This document shows, in pieces, positions 1 to 8,448 of a stretch of DNA of 64,000 nucleotides; the stretch's first letter is position 1; every line of letters starts with the position of its first letter. The DNA is from DATLMR01 sp035634255 (lineage in GTDB: Bacteria > Acidobacteriota > Blastocatellia > UBA7656). The position numbers were made by a program, and so were the translations under genes. The notes beneath the pieces are model-generated. The model was given only the letters and a program-made list of their open reading frames with translations. It ran no database searches and was not told the DNA's origin. The stretch lies in the NCBI GenBank assembly GCA_035634255.1, contig DASQDI010000055.1, positions 1-64,000 on the forward strand, written 5' to 3'.

Positions 1-444
1 ACGGTCGAATATGTCCCTGACGCCGAACCTGGCGGCCGTCGCAGGCATCAGCTGCATAAGGCCTGAGGCCCCCTTCACCGACACCGCCATCCTGTTGAAG
101 CCTGACTCGGCCCTCATCACAGACAGCACCAGGCACGGGTCAAGCCCGTGTCTCGCCGACGCCTCCGCGACTATGCCGTCGATCAATTCATTCCCCGACG
201 AGACGTGACGGCCCGCGTGGAGGGCCGGTACCTTGACCGTTTGCGGGCTCGGGGCCGCGGCCTTACCCGCTCCCGCCTTGAGCTTCGCCCGCTCTTCCTC
301 GCGCGCGCGCTGCTGGTCCGTATCTGAGAGGGGGACCGGCGGGCGCTCGGGCGGGGAGAGGGGGCGATCCTGCGCGCGCGCGGAGAGGGCGCCGCAGGCG
401 AGTGCCGCCAGCAGGACCGTGATGGATGAGAGCTTCTTGAACAT
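1..444 (-). CDS. Lytic transglycosylase (SLT domain), 3' part outside window
   Basis: The first 148 codons are present and the gene runs off the left edge. An N-terminal signal peptide ending near SARAQD is followed by a charged linker (about residues 25-75). The start of a Slt/LysM-associated transglycosylase domain follows, with the family pattern MRAESGFN and GASGLMQLMPATAARFGV. The glutamate in RAESGFN is the expected catalytic acid. Such enzymes cleave peptidoglycan glycan strands in the periplasm. The start lies 11 bp downstream of the VirB9-like gene, so the two are probably co-transcribed. A VirB1-like role is possible given that neighbour, but the domain alone cannot distinguish it from an ordinary autolysin. 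Confidence 0.85.
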   Translation of the reverse strand, partial: MFKKLSSITVLLAALACGALSARAQDRPLSPPERPPVPLSDTDQQRAREEERAKLKAGAGKAAAPSPQTVKVPALHAGRHVSSGNELIDGIVAEASARHGLDPCLVLSVMRAESGFNRMAVSVKGASGLMQLMPATAARFGVRDIFDR

Positions 445-455
445 AGGTCGGGGTA

Positions 456-1541
456 TTACTGGACCGTCAGGCGGCCGATCTCGACTTTATCTTCGCCGCG
501 CAGGGAGAGGAAGAGGCGCGTGCCGGTCGTGACCTGTTTCGCGTCGAAAGCGATCACGCCCGTGAGCGATTCGCCCGGCTCAAGCCTGTTCTCGTTCTTG
601 CTCTGGTAGAGCGACATCATGATCGGCGTCGGCCCATCGCCCTCGTTCGCGCCGGTCTCAAGCGTGATGGAGCCGAAGGTGAAAGGCTTGTCGCCCGCGT
701 TATGCAGCCTGTAACGCACGTAGGATTTATCGTTGAAGACCAGAATGCGCGGGTCGAGCACTATGACGAACTTCTTTATGGTGAGCTTCGTGTTCTCTAC
801 CTTGGTCTCGCGCAGCCCGAGTATTAAAGCCTGAACGAAACGCTGCTCCGCCTGCTGAGACGCGCGCTCGCCGGACAGCCGCTCCGCGTCGGCGATCTTA
901 GTTTCGGCCTCCGAGATCATCCGCTCGGATTGCTGGCGGCCCGCGGTCACGAGGTCGTCGGCGCGCTGCCGCGCCCCGGTCAGGATGGCCTCCGCCTCCA
1001 GGCGCGCGCGCTGCTCTATCTCCTCGCCGCGCGGCCCCGGTTCGGGCGAAGGTTTCGCGTTATCGGCGGCGGACCCGTTCTGAGGCGGGCCGTTCAAATC
1101 CGTCGGCGTATTATGCGCGCTCGCGTAGACGGCCCCCGGCTTCGCGTCCGAGACGTTGACGACGCGGTGGGATTGCGAGACCGGGACTATCATCAGGTCG
1201 AAGTTGTAGGTGCGCTTGGCCCTGGTCTTGACGAACAGGTTGCTCATCCCTTTCGCGGGGATGGGCTTGAGGAAGACATCGTTGCCGCTCCTCTGCGCCA
1301 CGAAGCTGCCCTTCCCGCTCGCCGAGTCGTACAGGTCTCCGCAGATGATCTCGTCGACCTCTTCGGGGAACGAGATGCGGGTCGTGATCCCCTGCGCCGT
1401 CCGCACGACGCCTATCTGATCGGACGCGAGCGCGAGGGCCGCGACGGGGGATTGCGCGGGAACGTCCTGCGCAATCGTGAAGAAGGAGAGCAGAAAAAAC
1501 ATCATAAAAGACATGACTCTAAAACCTCTCACGCGGGCCAT
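456..1541 (-). CDS. VirB9/DUF4138-like envelope protein with central coiled coil
   Basis: A protein of 361 aa with a signal peptide (FFLLSFFTIAQDVPAQ). I chose the start MARVRGF because the longer frame begins with low-complexity Arg/Gly sequence. Residues about 45-140 look like the beta-rich N-terminal domain of VirB9/TrbG or Bacteroidetes TraN (DUF4138), with runs such as ISFPEEVDEIICGD and NLFVKTRAKRTYNFDL. An Ala/Glu/Arg-rich coiled coil (about 175-235) separates this from a C-terminal beta domain containing DKSYVRYRLHNAGDKPF. Classical VirB9 lacks such an insert. In type IV secretion VirB9 belongs to the outer-membrane core complex, but no ATPase or other T4SS gene is visible here. The family assignment is by motif resemblance only. 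Confidence 0.55.
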   Translation of the reverse strand: MARVRGFRVMSFMMFFLLSFFTIAQDVPAQSPVAALALASDQIGVVRTAQGITTRISFPEEVDEIICGDLYDSASGKGSFVAQRSGNDVFLKPIPAKGMSNLFVKTRAKRTYNFDLMIVPVSQSHRVVNVSDAKPGAVYASAHNTPTDLNGPPQNGSAADNAKPSPEPGPRGEEIEQRARLEAEAILTGARQRADDLVTAGRQQSERMISEAETKIADAERLSGERASQQAEQRFVQALILGLRETKVENTKLTIKKFVIVLDPRILVFNDKSYVRYRLHNAGDKPFTFGSITLETGANEGDGPTPIMMSLYQSKNENRLEPGESLTGVIAFDAKQVTTGTRLFLSLRGEDKVEIGRLTVQ

Positions 1542-1597
1542 GACCGGGGCGCGCTTCGCGCGGCTCGGGGTCGGGAAAGAGAATGGCCCCGAAGCGC

Positions 1598-1623
1598 AAC
1601 GCTTAGCCCGCGGGCTAAGCGTT
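1598..1623. repeat. Perfect 26-bp palindrome between FecR-like and VirB9-like genes
   Basis: The half-site AACGCTTAGCCCG is followed immediately by its exact reverse complement, so there is no loop. It lies 56 bp upstream of the chosen VirB9-like start. No U-tract follows on either strand, so it is not a standard intrinsic terminator. It could be a cruciform or REP-like element, or a dimeric protein-binding site. Confidence 0.6.
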
Positions 1624-1681
1624 TGATGGCAGCTGAAAAAATCTAAAGCTTCAAAATCGAGGCTTGATACTCCCGCGCGGT

Positions 1682-2347
1682 CTAAGGAATGACCGGGGTG
1701 GCGGGGGGGATCGTGGACGGCAGGGTTCCCCCCTCGTCGCCGATGGCTATCCCAATCGCGACGGCGGTCCCCAGCCCGAGCAGCGCCAGAATGCCGACGA
1801 GCCCCGGCCCCACCAGAAGGCCCGCGCCCACCTTGTCTCCGCAATCGATCACCAGGTCGGTCGCGCCTGGGGTCACGATGTTGGCCTCGCCGTCGAACCT
1901 CTTATCGCTCACGGCGACAATCGTCTCTTTCTCACCCGAGGGGCGGCGGAGCTCGGCCTGCCCGCGCCTGACTTCGAACCACGTGGTCCCGCAGAGGCTC
2001 TTGATGTCGACCATGCCGTCGGCGTACATCAGGGTGAATTTCGAGCCGGGGCGGAACTCGATGCGCCCGAGCGCCCCGAGGTCGATCACCGCCGTCTCCC
2101 CGGTGGCCTCGACCAGGGCCCCGGTCAACACGGTCGCGCCGGTCTTCACTTTGTTGCCGTTGATTATGGCCGTCCCCCTCAGAGTGCCGAGATTCTGAAA
2201 CGTTGACGGCTCTGCGGGCGCGAGTTCAGGGGAGCTGCCGCCTCCGAGTTCCGGCGCCGCGAAGGAGTTGAGCGAAAAGACTGAGGTCAGAGCGAGGGCG
2301 AGCAGAATGCTCAGCGTAGCTCTGAGGTGATTTTCTAATTGCTTCAT
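1682..2347 (-). CDS. FecR-like secreted protein with C-terminal hydrophobic segment
   Basis: A protein of 221 aa. The start at MKQLENHL is fixed by a GGAGG ribosome site at 2351-2355, four bases upstream. A signal peptide (LSILLALALTSVFSLNSFAA) precedes a FecR-type region (about residues 50-150) with TGALVEATGETAVIDLGALGRIEF and GTTWFEVRRGQAELRRPSG. This pattern is typical of FecR-domain proteins, which are predicted to bind surface ligands or polysaccharide. The C-terminus has a Gly/Leu/Ala membrane-like stretch (about 175-205) and a Thr/Pro tail. No anti-sigma or ECF sigma gene is adjacent. The gene has its own promoter and follows the polysaccharide operon. Confidence 0.65.
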   Translation of the reverse strand: MKQLENHLRATLSILLALALTSVFSLNSFAAPELGGGSSPELAPAEPSTFQNLGTLRGTAIINGNKVKTGATVLTGALVEATGETAVIDLGALGRIEFRPGSKFTLMYADGMVDIKSLCGTTWFEVRRGQAELRRPSGEKETIVAVSDKRFDGEANIVTPGATDLVIDCGDKVGAGLLVGPGLVGILALLGLGTAVAIGIAIGDEGGTLPSTIPPATPVIP

Positions 2348-2416
2348 AAATCCTCCAGGGGCTGCGTCTGCGCGATTGCCGTCGGAAAGGGCGGGTGATC
2401 CACGGCGCAGGCGGCC

Positions 2417-2445
2417 AGCATATTGCAAGCCGAGTTAGAAGTCAA
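2417..2445 (-). promoter_or_regulatory. Sigma70-type promoter for the FecR-like operon
   Basis: On the minus strand, TTGACT (2440-2445) and TATGCT (2417-2422) are separated by 17 bp. The element lies about 70 bp upstream of the FecR-like start, giving that mini-operon a start independent of the long polysaccharide operon. Confidence 0.7.
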
Positions 2446-2471
2446 TACGTGCGCGGTTTTAAGAGCATGCT

Positions 2472-4229
2472 TCATTCGATGCGAATGCTCATGCGCCTGA
2501 GGATTATCCCCATGCCGCGCAGGCTCTCCAGCCTGTTCTCGGAGACCTTCCCGCTCGACACGAGCACGTCCTGAATCTCGTGCCGGCGGATCAGGTCGGC
2601 CACGTCGTTGCTGCTGAAAATCCTGAACCCGTGAATGATCTTTCCCGCCTTGCGCGCGTCGTCGTCGATGAAGCCGACCGGCCTGTAGCGGTGGTCTCTG
2701 TTGTTGAGGATCTCGCGGATCAACAACTCCCCGCCGTCGCCAGCGCCGTAGATGAGTACGGGCCGCGCGTCCGGGTGCGCCCTCCGCTTCTGGTCGACTA
2801 TGAGGGCATTCAGCACTCGGAACGAGATGCGGGTGGCGGAGACGAAGAGGAAGAGCAGCAGCATGTTGAGCACGAAGACCGCGCGCGAGGGGCCGCGCAT
2901 CTGGTAGATCGAAAAAACTATCACGGCGTTGATGACGCCCCCGGCCAGCACGGCCTTCACGATCAGGATCAGGTCGCCGACGCCCGTGTACCGCCACAGC
3001 CCGCGGTAGACGCCCCCGATCAAAAAGACGAGCATCTGCACGACCAGCATCAGCGGCAGGGTCCGGGCGAATATGAGGAACTGCTCGGAAGGCATCTCCG
3101 CGTCGAACCTCAAGAGGTACGCGCCATAGTAGGCGAGCGCGACGAGCAGCAGGTCGAGCAGCACCTCGAATACCCGCCGCTTGTGAGAGAAGTCCGCGAG
3201 CACCTGTATGATCGTGCTGCCTCCGGGCGGGCGGCCGTCTTCGTACACGCGGACCTTGCCGAGGTAAAGCCCGAGGAAGACGATGGCGAGCGCGAAGCCG
3301 GGGATTAGCAGCAGGGAGACTTCAGTGCCGAGGAGTCGGACGAGCATCGCCAGCGCGCCCGACATGGTCGCGAACAGGTATAGCATCAGCACCGCGCGCC
3401 GCTCCGACATGCCGAGCGCGACCAGCCTGTGAGAAGTGTGGTCGCGCCCGCCCTGCGAGATGGGGCGGCCCGACAGCTTCCGCGTGAGCGTCACCACGCA
3501 CGTGTCGAAGATCGGGATCAGGAGGATGAGCAGGGGCGTGAGCAGCACCGCCGTCAGATTTCGCGTGCGCCCGTAATCGCTCTGCATCGCCATCCCCCCG
3601 AGCAGGAACCCGAGGAACATCGACCCGCAATCACCCATGAAGATCGAAGCCGGGTTGAAGTTGAAGAAGAGGAAGCCGAGCACGGCGCCCCCGGCCAGGG
3701 CGGGCACAATCGCTTCGGCCGCCTGCCCGTTGACGAGGAACGTGATCGCGAGGAACGCGCACGAGATGAGCGATATGCCGCCCGCGAGCCCGTCCATGTT
3801 GTCCAGCAGGTTGAGGGCGTTCGTTATGCCGACCAGCCAGAATATGGTGATGATCCCGTCTACCGCTTCGACGTGCGTCCACGGCAGGCGCAGGCCCATG
3901 TAGACGACCCCCGCCGCCGCAACCAGTTGGACGACCAGCTTCGTGTACGGCTTGATCTGCATCAGGTCGTCGACCAGCCCGGTCACGAAGAGCAGAGTCG
4001 CCGCCAGCAGCACGGGCCACGAGGAAGGCAGCTTCGGGGCGAACAGCAGGTAGCTCAGCATGAATGAGAAGAAGATGGCCACCCCGCCCATCATCGCCGT
4101 GGGCTTCCGGTGCCAGCGGTCTTTCCTGGGGGCCGCCACCATGCCCAGACGGTGGGCCGCGGAACGGACCAGCATGGTGGCCCCGAGGCTGAGCAGAAGG
4201 GCGAAAACACTTCCTGAGATTAACAACAT
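2472..4229 (-). CDS. WecA/MraY-type sugar-1-phosphate transferase fused to CapD-like nucleotide-binding half
   Basis: A 585-aa membrane protein. Residues 1 to about 335 are a polyprenyl-phosphate N-acetylhexosamine-1-phosphate transferase, with the family signatures LVDDLMQIKP, NALNLLDNMDGLAGG, FMGDCGSMFLG and GRDHTSHRL. This domain would load the first sugar phosphate onto undecaprenyl phosphate. Residues about 345-480 hold four further membrane helices. Residues about 490-585 form a Rossmann-like domain with GAGDGG (495-500) and PVGFIDDD. This second half matches the N-terminal half of CapD/WbpM/PglF-type epimerases but lacks their catalytic SDR domain. It is the last gene of the polysaccharide operon, starting 18 bp after the epimerase gene. 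Confidence 0.85.
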   Translation of the reverse strand: MLLISGSVFALLLSLGATMLVRSAAHRLGMVAAPRKDRWHRKPTAMMGGVAIFFSFMLSYLLFAPKLPSSWPVLLAATLLFVTGLVDDLMQIKPYTKLVVQLVAAAGVVYMGLRLPWTHVEAVDGIITIFWLVGITNALNLLDNMDGLAGGISLISCAFLAITFLVNGQAAEAIVPALAGGAVLGFLFFNFNPASIFMGDCGSMFLGFLLGGMAMQSDYGRTRNLTAVLLTPLLILLIPIFDTCVVTLTRKLSGRPISQGGRDHTSHRLVALGMSERRAVLMLYLFATMSGALAMLVRLLGTEVSLLLIPGFALAIVFLGLYLGKVRVYEDGRPPGGSTIIQVLADFSHKRRVFEVLLDLLLVALAYYGAYLLRFDAEMPSEQFLIFARTLPLMLVVQMLVFLIGGVYRGLWRYTGVGDLILIVKAVLAGGVINAVIVFSIYQMRGPSRAVFVLNMLLLFLFVSATRISFRVLNALIVDQKRRAHPDARPVLIYGAGDGGELLIREILNNRDHRYRPVGFIDDDARKAGKIIHGFRIFSSNDVADLIRRHEIQDVLVSSGKVSENRLESLRGMGIILRRMSIRIE

Positions 4230-4247
4230 GGTATTACCGGGGGGCCG

Positions 4248-5240
4248 CTATGCCCTGAAGGCCAGCGGGCGGGTTTCGACCCTGTTTCGGTGGTACTCGA
4301 TGACGCTCATCAGGAGGTCATCGAACCCGACCTTCGCCTCGTAGCCGATGAGGCGCTTGATCTTCGACAGGTCAGGCACGCGCCGCATCATGTCTTCGAA
4401 GCCTTCTTCGTAAGCCTCGTCGTAAGGCACGAAGACCGTCCCGGAGCCCGAGCCGGTCAGTTGCTTTATCCGCTCCGAGAGCTGGAGGATCGACACCTCG
4501 CGGTCGCTCCCGACGTTGTAGACCTCCCCGACCGCGTTCGGGTGCTCCGCGATCCCGACGAGCGCGCTCACCGCGTCGGAGACGTGCGTGAAGCAACGCG
4601 ACTGCGACCCGTCCCCGAAGACGGTCAGGGCTTCGCCCGCGAGGGCCTGCCGCACGAAATTGGGGATCACCATGCCGTAGCGCCCCGTCTGCCGCGGGCC
4701 GACGGTGTTAAAGAGGCGGGCGATAACGGTCGGCACGCCCTTCTCCTTCCAGTAGGCGATGGCGAGGAATTCGTCTATCGCCTTGGAGCAGGCGTAACTC
4801 CATCGGCCCTTGCTCGTGGCCCCCATAACCAGGTCGTCGTCCTCGCGGAAGGGTACGTTCGTGCGCTTGCCGTAGACCTCGGACGTGGAAGTGATCAGCA
4901 CGCGCTTGCGCTTCTTCGCGGCCAGCCCGAGCACGACTTCCGTCCCGCGCACGTTGGTCTCGATGGTCCTCACGGGGCTTTCGACTATCAGCCGGACCCC
5001 GACCGCGGCCGCGAGGTGGAAGACTATGTCGCAGATGTCGACCAGCTCGGCCGTGATGCCGTGCTCGGTCACGGAGTCGATGCAGTAAGAGAAGTTCGGA
5101 TGATCTTTAATGTGCTGGATGTTCTCCATGCTCCCGGTCGAAAGATCGTCCAGTATGTACACTTCGTCCCCGCGGCCGAGGTACCGCTCGGCGAGGTGCG
5201 AGCCTATGAACCCGGCCCCCCCGGTTATCAGAATTTTCAT
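4248..5240 (-). CDS. NAD-dependent nucleotide-sugar epimerase/dehydratase (extended SDR)
   Basis: A protein of 330 aa. The N-terminal Rossmann motif is TGGAGFIGSHL (residues 6-16). The active-site triad has STSEVYG and the YACSK catalytic Tyr/Lys pair. The conserved RLFNTVGPRQ and VFGDGSQSRCFTHVSD regions bind the sugar nucleotide and resemble UDP-glucuronate decarboxylase and UDP-glucose 4-epimerase relatives. The exact substrate cannot be read from sequence. Its ATG overlaps the stop of the preceding glycosyltransferase by four bases (ATGA), implying translational coupling. Confidence 0.85.
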   Translation of the reverse strand: MKILITGGAGFIGSHLAERYLGRGDEVYILDDLSTGSMENIQHIKDHPNFSYCIDSVTEHGITAELVDICDIVFHLAAAVGVRLIVESPVRTIETNVRGTEVVLGLAAKKRKRVLITSTSEVYGKRTNVPFREDDDLVMGATSKGRWSYACSKAIDEFLAIAYWKEKGVPTVIARLFNTVGPRQTGRYGMVIPNFVRQALAGEALTVFGDGSQSRCFTHVSDAVSALVGIAEHPNAVGEVYNVGSDREVSILQLSERIKQLTGSGSGTVFVPYDEAYEEGFEDMMRRVPDLSKIKRLIGYEAKVGFDDLLMSVIEYHRNRVETRPLAFRA

Positions 5241-6535
5241 GTGAGGTCCCCCTGATTAATTACTTCTTCGTACAGCCGCTCCATATCTCCCACGAGCCTG
5301 TCGCGGCTGAGTCTGGCCCTTACGAAAGCGCGGCCGCGCGCGCCCATCTCGCGGCGGAGGTCCGGCCGGCCGAGCAGGTAACGGAGAGCGAGCGCGAACG
5401 CTTCCGCGTCCCCGCTCGCGACGGTCAGGCCGTGGTCCCAGACCGTGAAGCCGTCCCGCGCGTCGCGCCGCGCGCCCATTATGTCGGGCACTCCGCCCAC
5501 TTCCGTAGACACGACCGGGAGGCCCGCGTTCATTGCTTCGATGAGGGTAAGTGGCGTCCCTTCGTTGAGCGATGTCAGAGCCAAGACGTCTAGGTCGCGG
5601 TACAGCGACGGCGCGTCGCTGCGAAAGCCCGTGAAGACGACCCTGTCGCCCATCGCGAGCGCGAGCGCCTTCTCCTCAAGCTCCCGGCGCAGGTGCCCAT
5701 CCCCGACGATGACGAGCCGCTCGCCGGGGCCCAGCGCGCGGGCCGAAGCGTCGAGCAGGAGGGCGTAGTTCTTCACCCCGCACAGCCTGCCTACCGTCCC
5801 CACCACCAGTTCGTGCGGGGCGATGCCGAACTCTTCGGCGAGCGAGCCATGACGGTCGCCCGCCTCGTCGCAGTCTATTCCGAGCGGGACGACGCGGAAT
5901 CGGTCCCGAGGGCCGATTCGGAAGCGGTGCGCCAGTTCCCGGCGCTGTTGTTCGCTGATCGTGATTATGCAATCCGTGCAGAATCTTGCCAGCATTCTGT
6001 CGATGGACAGGAACAGGCGCGTCTTCGCGGCCCCGTAGTAACTGTGAAAGATGTGGCCGTGGTACGTGTGCACGACGCGGCACCCGCGCGGCCGCAGCCA
6101 CAGTGCCGACGGCGTAAGCCACTTGTAGATCATCGCGGCGACCCGCCCCGCCGCGCCCGCCTTCGATTTGTGCGTGTGTACGATGTCGGGCCTGACGCGC
6201 CACAGCTCTTTGAGCAGCTTGAAGATCACGACGAGGTCGCGCGGGCCGAGCTCGCGGCTCATCTCGCGGATGATCACCGGCTCGACGCCCTCGCTCCTCG
6301 CGAAGTAGCTCATATCGCCTTCGCCCTCCGGCACCGTCCCCGTGATGAGCACGGTCTCGAACCGCTTCGAATCGAGCCCCGCCGCGAGCCACACGACGTG
6401 CTTCGCGGGCCCGCCGACGTTGAGCCGGTCGATGATGCGGACCACCCGCAGGCGGCGCGCGGCCTCGGCCATCTCGCCCGCGCCCTTCGTGGCGCTCAAA
6501 ACGTTCTCACTCATAAGCCCTTCGACCTTACTCAT
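5237..6535 (-). CDS. Glycosyltransferase family 4
   Basis: A GT-B fold glycosyltransferase of 432 aa if the ATG at 6535 is used; an ATG at 6514 preceded by GAAGGG is an equally good start. The N-terminal acceptor-domain motif is DRLNVGGPAKHVVWLAAGL and the central region has VHTHKSKAGAAGR. The C-terminal donor-binding domain shows GTVGRLCGVKNYALLL, IVGDGHLR and the E(x7)E-type signature SLNEGTPLTLIEAMNAGLPV. It probably adds one sugar to the lipid-linked repeat unit at the cytoplasmic face. The gene overlaps the epimerase start by ATGA and begins just after asnB ends. Confidence 0.85.
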   Translation of the reverse strand: MSKVEGLMSENVLSATKGAGEMAEAARRLRVVRIIDRLNVGGPAKHVVWLAAGLDSKRFETVLITGTVPEGEGDMSYFARSEGVEPVIIREMSRELGPRDLVVIFKLLKELWRVRPDIVHTHKSKAGAAGRVAAMIYKWLTPSALWLRPRGCRVVHTYHGHIFHSYYGAAKTRLFLSIDRMLARFCTDCIITISEQQRRELAHRFRIGPRDRFRVVPLGIDCDEAGDRHGSLAEEFGIAPHELVVGTVGRLCGVKNYALLLDASARALGPGERLVIVGDGHLRRELEEKALALAMGDRVVFTGFRSDAPSLYRDLDVLALTSLNEGTPLTLIEAMNAGLPVVSTEVGGVPDIMGARRDARDGFTVWDHGLTVASGDAEAFALALRYLLGRPDLRREMGARGRAFVRARLSRDRLVGDMERLYEEVINQGDLT

Positions 6536-6558
6536 ATCAGAATGCCGATTGAGACCTG

Positions 6559-8448
6559 TCACCCCCGGGCGAATTCGCGGTGCCACAGCTCAAGCATCAG
6601 GAGGCTCCAGAGCGCGAAGCCGTGATCGGAGCGGCGCTCGACGTGATCGGAGAAGAGGCGGCGCACCTCCGCGGGCTGGAAGTACCCGCGCCGCCGTGAC
6701 TGCTCGCTGAAAAGAGCGTCCGAGAGCAGAGGCTTCAGGGGGCCGCGAAACCATTCGGCCACGGGGACCCCGAAGCCCATCTTTCGGCGGTTTACGTTTT
6801 CGGGCGGGAGCAGGTCCGCGAACGCGCGCTTCAACAGGTGTTTCGACTCCCTCCCCTTCAGCTTCATCCTCGCGGGTAGGCGCGCGGCAAGCTCCATCAC
6901 CTTATGATCGAGAAACGGGGACCGCGCTTCGAGGCCGTTGGCCATCGAAGTGATGTCCACTTTGACCAACAGGTCGTAAGGCAGGTACGACCTGACATCT
7001 ACCGACATGCTCGCGTCCACGGGGTCGAGCCCTCTGGCCTCTTCGAAGAGAGACTCGAACCACTTCGCGGGGCGCGAGCCGTTCAGACTCCCCCGAAGGT
7101 CGCGAGAGTAGAGCCTCGCCTTCGCCTCTTCGTCGAAGAAGGTGAGCCACCGGCCGTACCGCGCGGGCATCGGGCGCGCGGCCACGGAGAGGAACCGCTT
7201 CGCCCGCCTCACTCGATTCTTCGGGTCTATGGAATCAGGGAGCCACCGGCCGAGAGCGCGCGCCGAGAGCGCGCTGCCGGGAATCCTCCGCATGCGCTCG
7301 GCGATGCTGTTGCCCAGGTAACGCTCGTAGCCTGCGAAGCTCTCGTCGCCCCCATCCCCGTTGAGCGCGACCGTCACGTGGCTGCGCGTCATGCGGGAGA
7401 CGTAGAAGGTCGGCACGGCCGAAGAGTCCGCGTACGGCTCGCCGTAGTGACGCACGAGGGTCGGGAGAACCGCGAGCGCGTCCGGCTGCACTACGAACTC
7501 GTGATGCTCCGTGCCGAAGCGCTCGGCCACGCGCCGTGCGTGCGCTGATTCGTCGTAAGCCGCCTCCTCGAACCCGACGGAGAAGGTCTTCACGGGCCGG
7601 TCCGACAGCCCGGCCATCAGCCCCACCACGATGCTCGAATCTATCCCGCCCGACAGGAACGCGCCGAGCGGCACGTCGCTCGTCATCCGGAGCCGCACCG
7701 CTTCCGTAAGCTCCTCGCGCACTAGGCGCGCCGCTTCTTCCTCGCCGACCTCTAGCTTCCTCGCGTAATCGAGCGACCAGTAGCGCTCGACCTTGATCTC
7801 GGGCTCCCCGTCCTTAACGTCCAGAGTCAGGAAATGAGCGGGCGGCAGCTTTGAGATTTCTGAGAAGGCCGTCGCCGGAGCCGGCACGTAGCCCCACGTG
7901 AGGTAAGAGTCGAGGGCATTAAGGCTCGCTTCGCGTGACAGCTCGCGGTCCTGCACGAGGGCCTGCAACTCCGAGGCGAAGAGGAATCGGCCGCCCGAGC
8001 GCGCGTAAAAGAGCGGCTTTTTGCCGACGCGGTCGCGGGCGAGGAAGAGGCGGCCGAGGCGGCGGTCCCAGATCGCGAAGGCGAACATCCCGCGCAGCCT
8101 GACGACCGCCTCCACCCCCCACTGCTCGTAGGCGTACACGATGACTTCCGTGTCGGTGCGCGTGCGGAAGCGATGGCCGAGCTCTTCGAGTTCTTTCCTT
8201 AAAGATTGAAAGTTGTAGATCTCCCCGTTGAAAGTTATAAGCACGGAGCCGTCTCCGTTCGACATGGGGTTGCGGCCGGCCTCCGAGAGGTCGATGATCG
8301 AAAGCCGCCTGTGCCCGAGCGCGCACACGTCGTCCGACCAGACGCCCCAGTCGTCCGGCCCGCGGTGCCTGAGCGCGGAGATCATGGGGCCAACTCGCCC
8401 TCCGAGCCCCGCCCCGTTTTTGGATACTTCCCCGGCTATTCCGCACAT
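6559..8448 (-). CDS. asnB: Asparagine synthase (glutamine-hydrolysing)
   Basis: A protein of 629 aa. The start is fixed by MCGIAG, because the processed N-terminal Cys2 is the glutaminase nucleophile. The Ntn-type glutaminase domain shows RHRGPDDWG (28-36) and NGEIYN (74-79). The synthetase domain has the PP-loop ATP-binding motif SGGIDSS (266-272) and the later NGDGGDESFAGYERY. In polysaccharide clusters AsnB-like enzymes often amidate sugar acids or act in cell-surface modification rather than free Asn synthesis. Placement between a GT4 and a carbamoyltransferase supports that reading. The first 13 bp overlap the end of the carbamoyltransferase gene. Confidence 0.9.
   Translation of the reverse strand: MCGIAGEVSKNGAGLGGRVGPMISALRHRGPDDWGVWSDDVCALGHRRLSIIDLSEAGRNPMSNGDGSVLITFNGEIYNFQSLRKELEELGHRFRTRTDTEVIVYAYEQWGVEAVVRLRGMFAFAIWDRRLGRLFLARDRVGKKPLFYARSGGRFLFASELQALVQDRELSREASLNALDSYLTWGYVPAPATAFSEISKLPPAHFLTLDVKDGEPEIKVERYWSLDYARKLEVGEEEAARLVREELTEAVRLRMTSDVPLGAFLSGGIDSSIVVGLMAGLSDRPVKTFSVGFEEAAYDESAHARRVAERFGTEHHEFVVQPDALAVLPTLVRHYGEPYADSSAVPTFYVSRMTRSHVTVALNGDGGDESFAGYERYLGNSIAERMRRIPGSALSARALGRWLPDSIDPKNRVRRAKRFLSVAARPMPARYGRWLTFFDEEAKARLYSRDLRGSLNGSRPAKWFESLFEEARGLDPVDASMSVDVRSYLPYDLLVKVDITSMANGLEARSPFLDHKVMELAARLPARMKLKGRESKHLLKRAFADLLPPENVNRRKMGFGVPVAEWFRGPLKPLLSDALFSEQSRRRGYFQPAEVRRLFSDHVERRSDHGFALWSLLMLELWHREFARG

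Noticed and set aside
1..1541. A complete type IV secretion or conjugation locus
   Set aside because: Only VirB9-like and transglycosylase genes are seen. No ATPase, VirB10, relaxase or transfer origin is present in the window.
456..1844. Longer 462-residue start for the VirB9-like protein
   Set aside because: The extra 100 residues are Arg/Gly/Pro-rich, cross the palindrome and overlap the FecR-like gene in another frame; the signal peptide lies just after the chosen internal Met.
6559..8448. AsnB as a lasso-peptide macrocyclase linked to the PqqD/kinase cassette
   Set aside because: It has the Cys2 glutaminase domain and family-typical motifs, sits 20 kb away inside the polysaccharide operon, and no transglutaminase-like leader peptidase or lasso precursor is present.
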